Shown in pieces: positions 51,324 through 60,128 of a stretch of DNA of 64,000 nucleotides. The stretch is from positions 806,001-870,000 of the forward strand of contig NZ_CP015124.1 in assembly GCF_001678945.1 (NCBI RefSeq). The letters run 5' to 3'. Under the pieces are notes generated by a model. It was not told the origin of the DNA and did not search any database. It saw only the letters and a program-made list of their open reading frames with translations. Both the position numbers and the translations under genes were made by a program. Position 1 is the stretch's first letter, and the number at the start of each line of letters is the position of its first letter. The DNA comes from Phaeobacter gallaeciensis (lineage in GTDB: Bacteria; Pseudomonadota; Alphaproteobacteria; Rhodobacterales; Rhodobacteraceae).

Positions 51324-52159
51324 CGGCGCCCTGCATCATCTGCGTGGCAATCACCGGCAGCTTGCCACGCAAGGAAAACAATCCCGCCGTGCCGATCACC
51401 GTCAGCGAACAGATCGAAAGCACCCATGAGGCCTTTGAGGCGGGCGCTGCCATCGTGCACGCCCACGTGCGCAACGACGATGAAACCCCCTCCAGCGATC
51501 CGGACAAGTTCGCAGCGCTAAAGGAAGGTATCGAAAAGCACTGCCCGGGGATGATCATCCAGTTCTCCACCGGCGGGCGGTCCGGCGCGGGCAAGACGCG
51601 CGGCGGCATGCTGCCGCTTGCACCGGACATGGCGTCCTTGTCGGTGGGATCGAACAACTTTCCCAACCGGGTCTATGAGAACCCGCCGGATCTGGTCGAC
51701 TGGCTTGCTTCCGAAATGCGCAGCCATCAGATCAAGCCCGAGATTGAGGCCTTTGATCTGTCCCATATCCTGAAGGCCGCCCAGATGCATGCGGCCGGGC
51801 AGATCGCTGACACGCCCTATGTGCAGTTTGTCATGGGGGTGAAAAACGCCATGCCTGCAGACAAGGCGGTGTTCGATTTCTACGTCGAAACGGTAAAGCG
51901 CCTGTTCGGTGCGGACGCGCCCTGGTGCGCGGCCGGGATCGGGGCAAACCAATCCGTTCTCAATGAATGGTCCGTGGCCGCGGGCGGGCATGCCCGCACC
52001 GGGCTCGAGGACAATATCCGGCTCGACAAGGATCGCCTCGCGCCCTCGAACGCGGCGCTGGTGCAGCGGGTGGTGGCCCTCTGTGAACAGAATGGCCGTA
52101 GCGTTGCCGATGCCGCCACCGCGCGCCGGATCCTGGGCCTGCGCCAAGGCGCGCAGTAG
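51320..52159 (+). CDS. Beta-keto acid cleavage enzyme (BKACE, 3-keto-5-aminohexanoate cleavage family)
   Basis: A 279-aa TIM-barrel protein: IICVAITGSLPRKENNPAVP, zinc ligands in AAIVHAHVRND, and GAPWCAAGIG-type loop (DAPWCAAGIGANQ). The family condenses a beta-keto acid with acetyl-CoA to give acetoacetate and a shorter acyl-CoA. As it is coupled to the dioxygenase gene, 3-oxoadipate is the obvious candidate substrate, which would yield succinyl-CoA; this is inference. Confidence 0.85.
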   Translation: MTAPCIICVAITGSLPRKENNPAVPITVSEQIESTHEAFEAGAAIVHAHVRNDDETPSSDPDKFAALKEGIEKHCPGMIIQFSTGGRSGAGKTRGGMLPLAPDMASLSVGSNNFPNRVYENPPDLVDWLASEMRSHQIKPEIEAFDLSHILKAAQMHAAGQIADTPYVQFVMGVKNAMPADKAVFDFYVETVKRLFGADAPWCAAGIGANQSVLNEWSVAAGGHARTGLEDNIRLDKDRLAPSNAALVQRVVALCEQNGRSVADAATARRILGLRQGAQ

Positions 52160-52176
52160 CGCATCATCGCGCGCAG

Positions 52177-52208
52177 CTTCCCCGGCCGCCCCAAGCCGAC
52201 CGGGGAAG
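52177..52208 (+). terminator. Terminator-like hairpin after the hydroxyquinol operon
   Basis: Stem CTTCCCCGG and CCGGGGAAG with a 14-base loop, 18 bp past the stop. Only TCCTGATT follows, so strength is moderate. Confidence 0.55.
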
Positions 52209-52390
52209 TCCTGATTGCGGCGTCCTCTTCGGTGCCGCGCCTTTCGTTCCTCCCCTCCCTCTGCTCCCAACAGCTGCCGCCTGCGATCACAGAGTTGTGC
52301 GCGCGCCGCTGGTCGTCTTGCTGCCCCAGGGCGATCTATGATCACATGGCGCAGCCAATCACTGGCGACACCGGATAAGGGAACAGGGCA

Positions 52391-53080
52391 TTGCAGGAAC
52401 CGATCGATCTTTACTACTGGCCAACGCCGAACGGCTGGAAAGTCTCTATCGCGCTTGAGGAAATGGACCTCCCCTATCGGGTGCATCTGATCAATATCGG
52501 CAAAGGCGATCAATTCGCGCCGGAGTTCCTCAAGATAGCCCCCAACAACCGCATGCCCGCGATTGTCGATCCCGCTGGCCCAGGCGATGCTCCCCTCTCC
52601 CTGTTCGAAAGCGGCGCCATCCTGCAGTATCTTGCCCGCAAGACCGGGCACTTTTACGGCGCCGACGAACGGACCCGCCTAATGGTGGATCAATGGCTGA
52701 TGTGGCAGATGGGTGGGGTTGGCCCGATGGCTGGTCAGGCGCATCACTTCCTGAAATACGCGCCCGACGACCTGCCCTATGCCAAGGACCGTTACCGGTC
52801 AGAGGTCGCCCGGCTCTATGGCGTGCTGGACCGGCAGCTGGTCGAGAACGAATATGTGGCGGGGGATGAATTCACCATCGCCGACATGGCGATCTGGCCC
52901 TGGGCGTCGCTCTGGGAAGGGCAGGAACAGACGCTGGAGGACAAACCGCATCTGGCCCGCTGGCTGGACCTTCTGTGGCAGCGCCCCGGCTTGGTGGCAG
53001 GGCGTGCCCTCCACGCCGATCTGCGCGCCGACCGCTCGGACAGCAAGGCGCAGGAAATCCTATTTGGCGGCAAGGACTGA
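52391..53080 (+). CDS. Glutathione S-transferase, Ure2p/YfcG-like
   Basis: A 229-aa GST: thioredoxin-fold domain DLYYWPTPNGWKVSIALEE, cis-proline region NNRMPAIVDP, SLFESGAILQYLARKTG, then the helical domain with FTIADMAIWPW. The reading frame begins with TTG at 52391 after AAGGGA; no better ATG exists before the domain, which begins right after it. It is separated from the hydroxyquinol operon by a terminator-like hairpin. It probably acts as a disulfide reductase or detoxifying enzyme. Confidence 0.87.
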   Translation: MQEPIDLYYWPTPNGWKVSIALEEMDLPYRVHLINIGKGDQFAPEFLKIAPNNRMPAIVDPAGPGDAPLSLFESGAILQYLARKTGHFYGADERTRLMVDQWLMWQMGGVGPMAGQAHHFLKYAPDDLPYAKDRYRSEVARLYGVLDRQLVENEYVAGDEFTIADMAIWPWASLWEGQEQTLEDKPHLARWLDLLWQRPGLVAGRALHADLRADRSDSKAQEILFGGKD

Positions 53081-53139
53081 CAGCGCCTTCATGATGCCAA
53101 CCGCAGCGCGCCCTGCGCGCTGCCCGGCCCAAGGCTGTT

Positions 53140-53164
53140 TGTGGCGCATCCTTGATGCGCCACA
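53140..53164. terminator. Bidirectional hairpin between convergent genes
   Basis: A perfect 11-bp stem, TGTGGCGCATC and GATGCGCCACA, with loop CTT, between the GST gene (plus) and yciB (minus). No T-run on either side. Confidence 0.5.
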
Positions 53165-53193
53165 CAGGCGCGGGAGCCCTGCGCCCCGGAAAT

Positions 53194-53814
53194 TTACGCC
53201 TTGGGGTCTTCGACCTCTTCGTCTTCCTCAAGACCGTATTTCTGCAGCAGCGGCCCCTGGGTCATGAAGAACAGGAACATCGCCACCGGCAGACCGAAGG
53301 TCTTGAAATAGACCCATGTGTCAGTGGTGAAGAACCGCCAGATCACCTCGTTGGCCACGGCCAGCCCCAGGAAAAAGCCGCAGATCCGTCGGGTGAGGAT
53401 CATCCAGCCCGCTTCTTCCATCGGCATGACTTCTTCCATCACAACCTTCAGCCAGCTTTCGCCGCGCATCAGCCCGACGGCGAGCAAGCCGCCGAACAAG
53501 AGGTAGATCATCGTCGGCTTCATCTTGAAGAACCGCTCGTCGTTGAACCAGACCGACAGCCCGCCGAACAGTACGACCAGAACCAGCGTCGCCAGCTGCA
53601 TCTTCGACAGGTGCCCGGTCAGTTTCCACAGGGCAGCAGTCGACATCATCATCAGCGGCACAAAGGCAGCCGTCACCAGGATGAAACCCTTGTATTCCTC
53701 GCCCCCGATCAGAAAGATCTCATCCTTCAGCTTCAGATAGCCGATGAAAAACAGAACAATGGGGCCGAACTCCAGCACCATCTTCAGGATCGGATTGATT
53801 TTCTTGCCAGCCAT
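53194..53814 (-). CDS. yciB: Inner membrane-spanning protein YciB (septation protein A family)
   Basis: A 206-aa protein with five to six hydrophobic helices (LEFGPIVLFFIGYL, ILVTAAFVPLMMMSTA, LATLVLVVLFGGLSVWF, FFLGLAVANEVIWRFF). KPTMIYLLFGGLL and the WFNDERFFKMKPT loop are YciB hallmarks. It is linked to cell-envelope synthesis and division in enterobacteria. Last gene of a ftsY-EamA-yciB run on the minus strand. Confidence 0.92.
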   Translation of the reverse strand: MAGKKINPILKMVLEFGPIVLFFIGYLKLKDEIFLIGGEEYKGFILVTAAFVPLMMMSTAALWKLTGHLSKMQLATLVLVVLFGGLSVWFNDERFFKMKPTMIYLLFGGLLAVGLMRGESWLKVVMEEVMPMEEAGWMILTRRICGFFLGLAVANEVIWRFFTTDTWVYFKTFGLPVAMFLFFMTQGPLLQKYGLEEDEEVEDPKA

Positions 53815-53850
53815 TGGCGCTCCTGTTCGGTTGTCTTCCGGCGGCCCGCG

Positions 53851-54753
53851 TCAGCCGCCCACTTCCACAATCACCGCGCCCAGCGCGATCAGGGACATCA
53901 GCGCGATACGCCGCGGCCCCACGGTTTCTTTCAGCACCAGCCAGCCGATCAGCGCGGCAAAGACGGTCGAGGTTTCCCGCAGCACCGCCGCTTCGCCCAC
54001 CTTGTCGAGCCGGGTCGCCAGCATCACCGCCCCGAAGGAGGCAAAGGCCACCAGTCCGCCAAAGACGCCCCGGACCAAAAGCGGCCCCGGATCCGGGCGC
54101 TCTGCCATCTTGCGCCAGCGCAGGTAGGCGACCGGAGGCATGGCGATCCCGTCGATCATGAAGAACCAGGCCAGAAAGGTGAACGGGTTCGCGGTGGCGC
54201 GGATACCATATGCGTCATAGGTGGTGTAAAGCGCCACAAACAGCCCCGTCAGAACCGCAAGGCCCAGCGCCACCATCAGCGTGTCGCGGTTGGTTTCCAG
54301 ATAGCGGTAGTTATAGGCCGCCAAACCAAAAATCCCCATGAGCAGCACCGCAACGCCCATCCATTGCATCACCGTGAAGGTCTCGGAGAACAGGTAATAG
54401 GCGCCGATGACGGTGAACAGCGGCCCTGTGCCCCGGACCACCGGGTAAACCACGGTATAGCTGCCCTTGGTATAGGCCAGCGCTTGCAGCACCTTGTAGG
54501 CGACGTGAATGACCCAGACCACGGCAAAGATCGGCCACATATGCGGCTCGGGCCAGGGCACGACGAAAAGCGCGAACGGCGCTGCCATCAGCCCGTAGGA
54601 GGCGTCAATCGCCCCGCGTGACAGCCAGGGATCGTGTCGCCCTTTTTGAAGTGCACCAAAGACCGCGTGCAGGAAAGCCGCCATCAAGGCCAGCATTAAT
54701 GCAGCCTGGTGGCCCGCCTCGGTGCCCTCCAGCGAGATCAGCCAGTCGCTCAT
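53851..54753 (-). CDS. EamA/DMT-family transporter
   Basis: A 300-aa protein with about ten membrane helices in two EamA repeats (AALMLALMAAFLHAVFGAL near the start, FAALIGWLVLKETVGPRRIALMS near the end). KETVGPRR and YPVVRGTGPLF are typical drug/metabolite transporter signatures. The substrate is unknown. It sits between ftsY (67 bp) and yciB (36 bp). Confidence 0.87.
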   Translation of the reverse strand: MSDWLISLEGTEAGHQAALMLALMAAFLHAVFGALQKGRHDPWLSRGAIDASYGLMAAPFALFVVPWPEPHMWPIFAVVWVIHVAYKVLQALAYTKGSYTVVYPVVRGTGPLFTVIGAYYLFSETFTVMQWMGVAVLLMGIFGLAAYNYRYLETNRDTLMVALGLAVLTGLFVALYTTYDAYGIRATANPFTFLAWFFMIDGIAMPPVAYLRWRKMAERPDPGPLLVRGVFGGLVAFASFGAVMLATRLDKVGEAAVLRETSTVFAALIGWLVLKETVGPRRIALMSLIALGAVIVEVGG

Positions 54754-54820
54754 CCGCGGTGGCCCTCAGGGCGCGACGGCGCCGGGACAGTGGACCTCAT
54801 CCGGCCGACGAACCGGCGGC

Positions 54821-55996
54821 TCAAGATCGGTCCAGCCCGGTCAGGGCCGCGGCAAATTCTTCCGGATCAAAGGGCGCAAGGTCATCGATCTGCTCACCCA
54901 CACCGATGGCATGGATCGGCAGGCCGAACTTGTCCGCCAGCGCCACCAGCACGCCGCCCTTGGCGGTGCCGTCCAGCTTGGTCATCACCAGCCCCGAAAC
55001 ATCGGCCAGTTTCTGGAAGGTGTCGACCTGGTTCAGCGCGTTCTGGCCAGTGGTCGCATCCAGCACCAAAAGCGTATTGTGCGGCGCGGTCTCGTCCTTT
55101 TTGCGGATCACCCGCACGATCTTGGCCAGCTCCTCCATCAGGTCGGCGCGGTTCTGCAGCCGTCCGGCGGTGTCGATCAGCAACAGATCCGCCCCGTCCG
55201 CTTCGGCGCGGGTCATAGCATCAAAGGCGAGGCTCGCCGGATCCGATCCTTCGGGCGCGGTCAGCACCGGCACCCCGGCGCGGTCGCCCCAGACCTGCAG
55301 CTGTTCCACCGCCGCGGCGCGGAAGGTATCGCCGGCCGCGATCACCACGTTCTTACCCGCCGCCTTGAACTGGCTGGCCAGCTTGCCGATGGTGGTGGTC
55401 TTGCCGGATCCGTTGACGCCGACAACCAGCACCACCTGCGGCCGCTTGGCGTAGATCGGCAGTGGCTTGGCCACCGGCTCCATCACGCGGGCGATCTCGG
55501 CCGAGAGCAGCTCCTTGATTTCCTGCGTGGACAGGCGTTTTCCGAACCGGCCTTCAGCCATGTTCGCGGTGACCCGCAGGGCCGTATCCACCCCCATGTC
55601 CGAAGCGATCAGCAGCTCTTCCAGCTGCTCCAGCATATCGTCGTCCAGTACCCGGCGCGGCGCAGTACCCCCGGCGCGCCCCATGAGCCGCCCCAGCAGC
55701 CCCGGCGATTTCTGCGGCTTTTCAGGCTCCGGTTCGGGAATTGGTTCAGCAACAGGTTTGGGGGCGGCGGGCTTCGGTTCAGGCGCGGTAGGCTGCGGCG
55801 TAGGCACCTCCTCCGCAACAGGCTCCGAAACTTGCGGTGCGGCCTCAGGCGCGGCTTCAGGTGCAGCGGCATTCTCGACAGAAGCCTTCTCATCGGCCTT
55901 CTCGTCGGCCCCTTCTGCAACAATTGCATCCAGCCCATCCTCCAGTTTCGAAGAGGATTTGAACAACCGGTCCTTGAGCTTTGTGAAAAACGCCAT
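54821..55996 (-). CDS. ftsY: Signal recognition particle receptor FtsY
   Basis: A 391-aa GTPase of co-translational membrane targeting. The acidic, Pro/Ala/Glu-rich A domain (about 25-100) precedes the NG domain: G1 GVNGSGKTTTIGKLA, ADTFRAAAVEQLQ-type motif (GDTFRAAAVEQLQVW), G3 DTAGRLQ, G4 TKLDGTAKGG and GVGEQIDDLAPFDPE at the end. The start at 55996 (MAFFTKLKDRLFKSS) gives the usual N-terminal amphipathic helix; the longer frame to 56026 is less likely. Confidence 0.95.
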   Translation of the reverse strand: MAFFTKLKDRLFKSSSKLEDGLDAIVAEGADEKADEKASVENAAAPEAAPEAAPQVSEPVAEEVPTPQPTAPEPKPAAPKPVAEPIPEPEPEKPQKSPGLLGRLMGRAGGTAPRRVLDDDMLEQLEELLIASDMGVDTALRVTANMAEGRFGKRLSTQEIKELLSAEIARVMEPVAKPLPIYAKRPQVVLVVGVNGSGKTTTIGKLASQFKAAGKNVVIAAGDTFRAAAVEQLQVWGDRAGVPVLTAPEGSDPASLAFDAMTRAEADGADLLLIDTAGRLQNRADLMEELAKIVRVIRKKDETAPHNTLLVLDATTGQNALNQVDTFQKLADVSGLVMTKLDGTAKGGVLVALADKFGLPIHAIGVGEQIDDLAPFDPEEFAAALTGLDRS

Positions 55997-56072
55997 CGGG
56001 GTCTCCGCAGTAAGTCTGTAACTCACCTAATGCGGTTTGCTCGCGGTTGCAAAGCGGATGACAGCCCTGAGG

Positions 56073-56717
56073 TCAGGAAAATGCATACCAAAAGCCAAGC
56101 TGGGCGCCCCAATAGAGCGGCCAGACCGCATAGGGGGCAATCCGGCGAAACCGGTGCCCCTCGGGCAGTACGAAGGTTTCAAAGGCCAGAACCACGTCCG
56201 ATGCGACAAAGGCAAGGGCAGCAGGCAGCGCCCAGACCAACGCGCCCTGCCCGGGCAGGGTGGCGGCAGCCGCCCCCATCGACAGGATGATCGGGATATA
56301 GGCCAGCACCGCGCCCTTCAGCGCCCCTGCGCGCGGCGCAAGTACCCGCACCATGATGCCGCCCAGAAGGACCAGAGCGGTCAAGATGAGGAGGCCTGAC
56401 ATCTGCAAGAGCCGCCCGGGATCGCTTCCCGGCGTGCTGAGGAACAGCACAACATAAGCCAGATGCCCGGCGGCAAAGGCCCCGACCCCGGCCATGAAGG
56501 CCCCCTCCCCATCGCGGGACAGGCAATAGTCGCCCAGCGCGCAGAGCAGCAGCCCCAGCGCCAGCAGGACCGGTGCCCCGGCAATCAGCGCCAGCACAGC
56601 CAGCAAGGCAACAGAGGAGGTTTTCAGAATACTGCGCAGCAGCCCTGCGGGGCGTGCCGTGAAAAACAGATAGGCCAGCGCGCAGCCCGCTGCGGCACTC
56701 AACAATAGGGTTTCCAT
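56073..56717 (-). CDS. YhhN-family membrane protein (lysoplasmalogenase-like)
   Basis: A 214-aa protein with about seven to eight hydrophobic helices. Motifs LLLCALGDYCLSRDG (conserved D), FAAGHLAYVVLF, and AFVASDVVLAFETF with a late aspartate match the YhhN/TMEM86 family, whose animal members hydrolyse lysoplasmalogen. Substrate in bacteria is uncertain. Confidence 0.87.
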   Translation of the reverse strand: METLLLSAAAGCALAYLFFTARPAGLLRSILKTSSVALLAVLALIAGAPVLLALGLLLCALGDYCLSRDGEGAFMAGVGAFAAGHLAYVVLFLSTPGSDPGRLLQMSGLLILTALVLLGGIMVRVLAPRAGALKGAVLAYIPIILSMGAAAATLPGQGALVWALPAALAFVASDVVLAFETFVLPEGHRFRRIAPYAVWPLYWGAQLGFWYAFS

Positions 56718-56765
56718 CCTGACCTCTCCCCTGCCTCATCTCGCTGCGGCAGATGCCACGCGTCA

Positions 56766-57884
56766 ATGCCCGCATGCTTGCCCGAGGCGATGGCTTCGGT
56801 CAAAGGTAACCAAGGGAAAAGCACCCCCTTCACCCCTTTGCACCTGCACAAGGACCGCCCCATGTTCTGGTTTTCCATTGCCAGCCTGACCCCGCCCGTT
56901 CTGATCGGGCTTGCCAGCCTCTGGGGCGGGGTCTGGAGCTGGGCAGCCCTTGGATCCATGTCCGTACTGGTGCTGGTACTGGACCGGATCGGGCAACGGG
57001 CGCAGAACCAGACCGGCGCGCGCGGCGCAGAGGCGCTTCAGGTCGCGTTGGCTCTTGCCCATTTTGCCTTGCTGCTGCCGGTGGCCACATCCCTGCCCCG
57101 GATTGGCTGGAACGGTGCGATTCCACTGGTTCTGGCGCAGGGGTTGTTCATGGGACAGATCTCACATCCCAACGCGCATGAGCTGATCCACCGCCCAACC
57201 CGGGCTTTGCGCCGCCTCGGTGTTCTGGTCTATGCCACCATGCTGATCGGGCACCATGCCTCGGCGCATCTGAAGGTGCATCATGTGCATGTAGCGACCC
57301 CACAGGACCCCAATACGGCCCGGCGCGGCGAAGGCTTTTACCGGTTCCTGCCTCGGGCCTGGATTGGCTCTTTTCGCGCAGGGCTGACTGCTGAAAACGC
57401 CGCGCGGCAGCGCAAGCAGGTCCCCCCTTCGACCCTCAGCCATCCTTATTTGGCCTATATCGTTATCGCCTTGCTGTGCTGCGCGGCCGCCTATCTGGCG
57501 GGAGGCGTCGTTGCACTCATTCTTTTCCTGTTTGCCACAGCCCATGCGCAGATGCAGATCTTTCTGGCCGATTACGTGCAGCACTACGGGCTGCTGCGCC
57601 AAACCCGTGACACGGGCCGCCCGGTGCCCGTCGGGCCGCAGCATTCCTGGAACGCACCGCATTGGTATTCTTCGGCGATGATGCTGAACGCACCGCGCCA
57701 TTCCGACCACCACGTCGTGCCCGCCCGCCGGTTCCCCGAACTGCGGCTCACGCCCGATATGCCGACACTGCCGCATTCCCTGCCCGTGATGGGCGCGATT
57801 GCGCTGATCCCCTCCCTCTGGCGGCGCAAGATGGGGCGGGAACTGGCCAAACTAAGCGGCAAGCGGTCCGAAGGCTTGGACTGA
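56766..57884 (+). CDS. AlkB-type alkane/xylene monooxygenase family protein
   Basis: A 372-aa integral-membrane non-haem di-iron enzyme. Histidine boxes: HPNAHELIHRP, HLKVHHVHV and NAPRHSDHHV, plus a further QHYG segment (DYVQHYGL). Four to six hydrophobic helices are present. It would hydroxylate alkanes or a related hydrophobic substrate using rubredoxin, which is not adjacent. The start is uncertain: ATG 56766 gives a long N-terminus, and ATG 56862 (MFWFSIASLTPP) begins right at the first helix. Confidence 0.85.
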   Translation: MPACLPEAMASVKGNQGKSTPFTPLHLHKDRPMFWFSIASLTPPVLIGLASLWGGVWSWAALGSMSVLVLVLDRIGQRAQNQTGARGAEALQVALALAHFALLLPVATSLPRIGWNGAIPLVLAQGLFMGQISHPNAHELIHRPTRALRRLGVLVYATMLIGHHASAHLKVHHVHVATPQDPNTARRGEGFYRFLPRAWIGSFRAGLTAENAARQRKQVPPSTLSHPYLAYIVIALLCCAAAYLAGGVVALILFLFATAHAQMQIFLADYVQHYGLLRQTRDTGRPVPVGPQHSWNAPHWYSSAMMLNAPRHSDHHVVPARRFPELRLTPDMPTLPHSLPVMGAIALIPSLWRRKMGRELAKLSGKRSEGLD

Positions 57885-57912
57885 GCCCCGCCTGTCTGGC
57901 ACACTTCACACC

Positions 57913-58317
57913 ATGCGGACCTTGTTGATGATTCCCCTCTGCGCTTTGCTGGCTGTCCCCGGGATGGGCAAAGCCGCTGAGCCGATGGGCGCTGAGGAGT
58001 TCGACAGCTACACCCGGGGCAAGACGCTGTTCTATGGCTTTGATGGCACCGCCTACGGGGTAGAACGCTATCTGCCGAACCGCCGTGTCATCTGGTCCTT
58101 CCTCGATGGCCGCTGTCAAGAAGGGCACTGGTACCAGCAAGCCGATCAGATCTGTTTCCTCTATGAGGACCGCAATGATCCCCAGTGCTGGCGGTTCTCC
58201 CTTACCCCCAACGGTCTCAGCGCGCGGTTCCAGAATGACCCCGAAGCCACCGAGCTTTATGAGGCCGAGGATATCGGCGAAGAGATGATCTGCCTCGGCC
58301 CCGACGTCGGGGTCTGA
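57913..58317 (+). CDS. Small secreted protein of unknown function
   Basis: A 134-aa protein with a signal peptide (MRTLLMIPLCALLAVPGMG, cut near KAAEP). The mature part has YTRGKTLFYGFDGTAYGVER, RRVIWSFLDGRCQEGHWY and two further cysteines (ICFLYED, CWRF), suggesting two disulfides in a small beta-rich periplasmic domain. It follows the AlkB-like gene by 28 bp and may be cotranscribed. Family not named. Confidence 0.75.
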   Translation: MRTLLMIPLCALLAVPGMGKAAEPMGAEEFDSYTRGKTLFYGFDGTAYGVERYLPNRRVIWSFLDGRCQEGHWYQQADQICFLYEDRNDPQCWRFSLTPNGLSARFQNDPEATELYEAEDIGEEMICLGPDVGV

Positions 58318-58373
58318 CGCGCGCTCACTCCGCGCCGAATAGTGAGGTACGGGTCGGCAGGATCAAATTGCTA

Positions 58374-59918
58374 TCAGAACAGCGATCCCTGCTCCCCATC
58401 ATCCGGGGTGCTCTTGGGTTTGGCCTTGGGCTTGCTGGCCTTTGGCTTTGCTGCCGACGCCTCACCGCCGCCTGTCTTTGCGGCTGGCGCAGGTGCACCG
58501 CCCAGATCAAGCCGTCCGTCTTTGAACTCGATTTCCAATGGCCCCGCTTTTTCGGCCGCGGCGCGGGTGGTGATGACGGTCTGACCGGACCGCACCACCG
58601 CATAGCCACGCTCCAGCGTTGCCTTGTAGCTGAGGATCTCAAGCTGCCGCCCCGCCGCCGAAAGCTGTTGCCGCTGCCGGTCAAGCCGTTGCCGCTGCAC
58701 AGTGTCCAGCCGCTGTCCCAACTGGGTGATCCGATCCTGACGCCGCTGGATTTCCTGCTGGATGGGTCGCAAAGACAGCCGCGATGACAGGTTGCGCAAA
58801 CGGTCCGTCCGCCCCGCCACAAGCTGCCGCAGGGTGGAGGGGCGCAGGCTTGCTGCCGCCTCGCTCAGCTGCACACGGCGGCGCTGCACCACCGAAGTGA
58901 GCGCGCGCGGCAATCCATCGCTGGCCTGATCCAGCCGCTGCCGGGGCGTTTCCAGCAAGGTTTCCGGGCGGGGCAAGGCGCGCGACAGGTCATTCAGGCG
59001 TTGGCGACGCAGCTGCACCGCCTGCCCCGCGGCACGCGCCAGCCGGGCACCCTGATTCTCGCTCCAGCCCAGAAGATCCAGCCGTACTGGCACCGCCAGC
59101 TCGGCCGCCGCCGTCGGCGTCGGCGCCCTACGGTCCGATACAAAATCAATCAGCGTGGTGTCGGTTTCGTGCCCCACGGCAGAGATCAGCGGAATATCCG
59201 AGGCCGCCGCTGCCCGGGCCACGATTTCCTCGTTGAAGCCCCAGAGATCCTCGATCGAGCCACCACCGCGCGCCACGATGATCAGATCCGGGCGCGGCAG
59301 GGCGCCGCCCGGGGTCATGCGGTTGAAACCTTCGATGGCGCGGGTCACCTCCGGGGCGCAATTGCTGCCCTGAACGGCAACTGGCCAGACCAGAACCTTG
59401 CGCGGGAACCGGTCCCGCAGCCGGTGCAGGATATCGCGGATCACCGCCCCCGAAGGCGAGGTCACGACCCCGATGATTCCCGGCAGATAAGGCAGTGGCT
59501 TCTTGCGCTCAGGCGCGAACAAACCCTCGGCCTCAAGCTGTTTTTTGCGTTTTTCCAGCAGCGCCATCAGCGCGCCCTGCCCGGCGACCGCGACCTCTTC
59601 GACGTTCATGTTGTACTTGGACTGCGCCCCGAAGGCCGTGAGGCGGCCGGTGACGATCACCTCCAGTCCCTCTTCGGGCACCACCGACAGACCCGCGACC
59701 TGACCTTTCCAGGTGGTACAGGCCAGCACGTTCCGGTCGTCCTTGATGTCGTAGTACAGATGCCCCGAACGCGCCTTGAACACCCGCCCGACCTCGCCGC
59801 GCACCCGGATCCGGCCAAAGGTGCTTTCGAGGGTGCGTTTCACCTCGCCCGAGATCTCGGAAACGGTGAATTCCGGCGCGTTCTGACCGGGGGTAGGATC
59901 GTCGAGCAGGTCGGACAT
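58374..59918 (-). CDS. xseA: Exodeoxyribonuclease VII large subunit
   Basis: A 514-aa nuclease subunit: N-terminal OB domain (FTVSEISGEVKRTL, then VRVRGEVG-type IRVRGEVG), catalytic core with ITSPSGAVIRDILHRL-like VTSPSGAVIRDILHRL, ARGGGSIEDLWGFNEE and SAVGHETDTTLIDFVSDRRAPTPTAAAE, then a long coiled coil (about 270-430) and a Lys/Ala/Pro-rich tail. Acts with XseB on single-stranded DNA; xseB is not in the window. Confidence 0.94.
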   Translation of the reverse strand: MSDLLDDPTPGQNAPEFTVSEISGEVKRTLESTFGRIRVRGEVGRVFKARSGHLYYDIKDDRNVLACTTWKGQVAGLSVVPEEGLEVIVTGRLTAFGAQSKYNMNVEEVAVAGQGALMALLEKRKKQLEAEGLFAPERKKPLPYLPGIIGVVTSPSGAVIRDILHRLRDRFPRKVLVWPVAVQGSNCAPEVTRAIEGFNRMTPGGALPRPDLIIVARGGGSIEDLWGFNEEIVARAAAASDIPLISAVGHETDTTLIDFVSDRRAPTPTAAAELAVPVRLDLLGWSENQGARLARAAGQAVQLRRQRLNDLSRALPRPETLLETPRQRLDQASDGLPRALTSVVQRRRVQLSEAAASLRPSTLRQLVAGRTDRLRNLSSRLSLRPIQQEIQRRQDRITQLGQRLDTVQRQRLDRQRQQLSAAGRQLEILSYKATLERGYAVVRSGQTVITTRAAAEKAGPLEIEFKDGRLDLGGAPAPAAKTGGGEASAAKPKASKPKAKPKSTPDDGEQGSLF

Positions 59919-60128
59919 CGGCGGATCTTTCGGACTGTTATCTGGGCAGTTGAGGTGGCGGCAGGCCTGCGATCATACGCAGTTCTTGTTTTACAGGCCC
60001 GCGCAGCATAGAACCCGCGACAAGCATGGCAAGCCCCCGGCGCAGGTGTCATTTCCCGCCCCAGACAGGCCGCTGCCGCATGGCGATATACGCTCCGGTT
60101 CCGGGGCGGACAGACCGGAGAAGACGCG

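Noticed and set aside
53152-54621. Plus-strand 489-codon frame across yciB and the EamA gene
   Set aside because: Spans two well-supported minus-strand genes and has a shadow composition (H, Q, R and P rich) with no domain.
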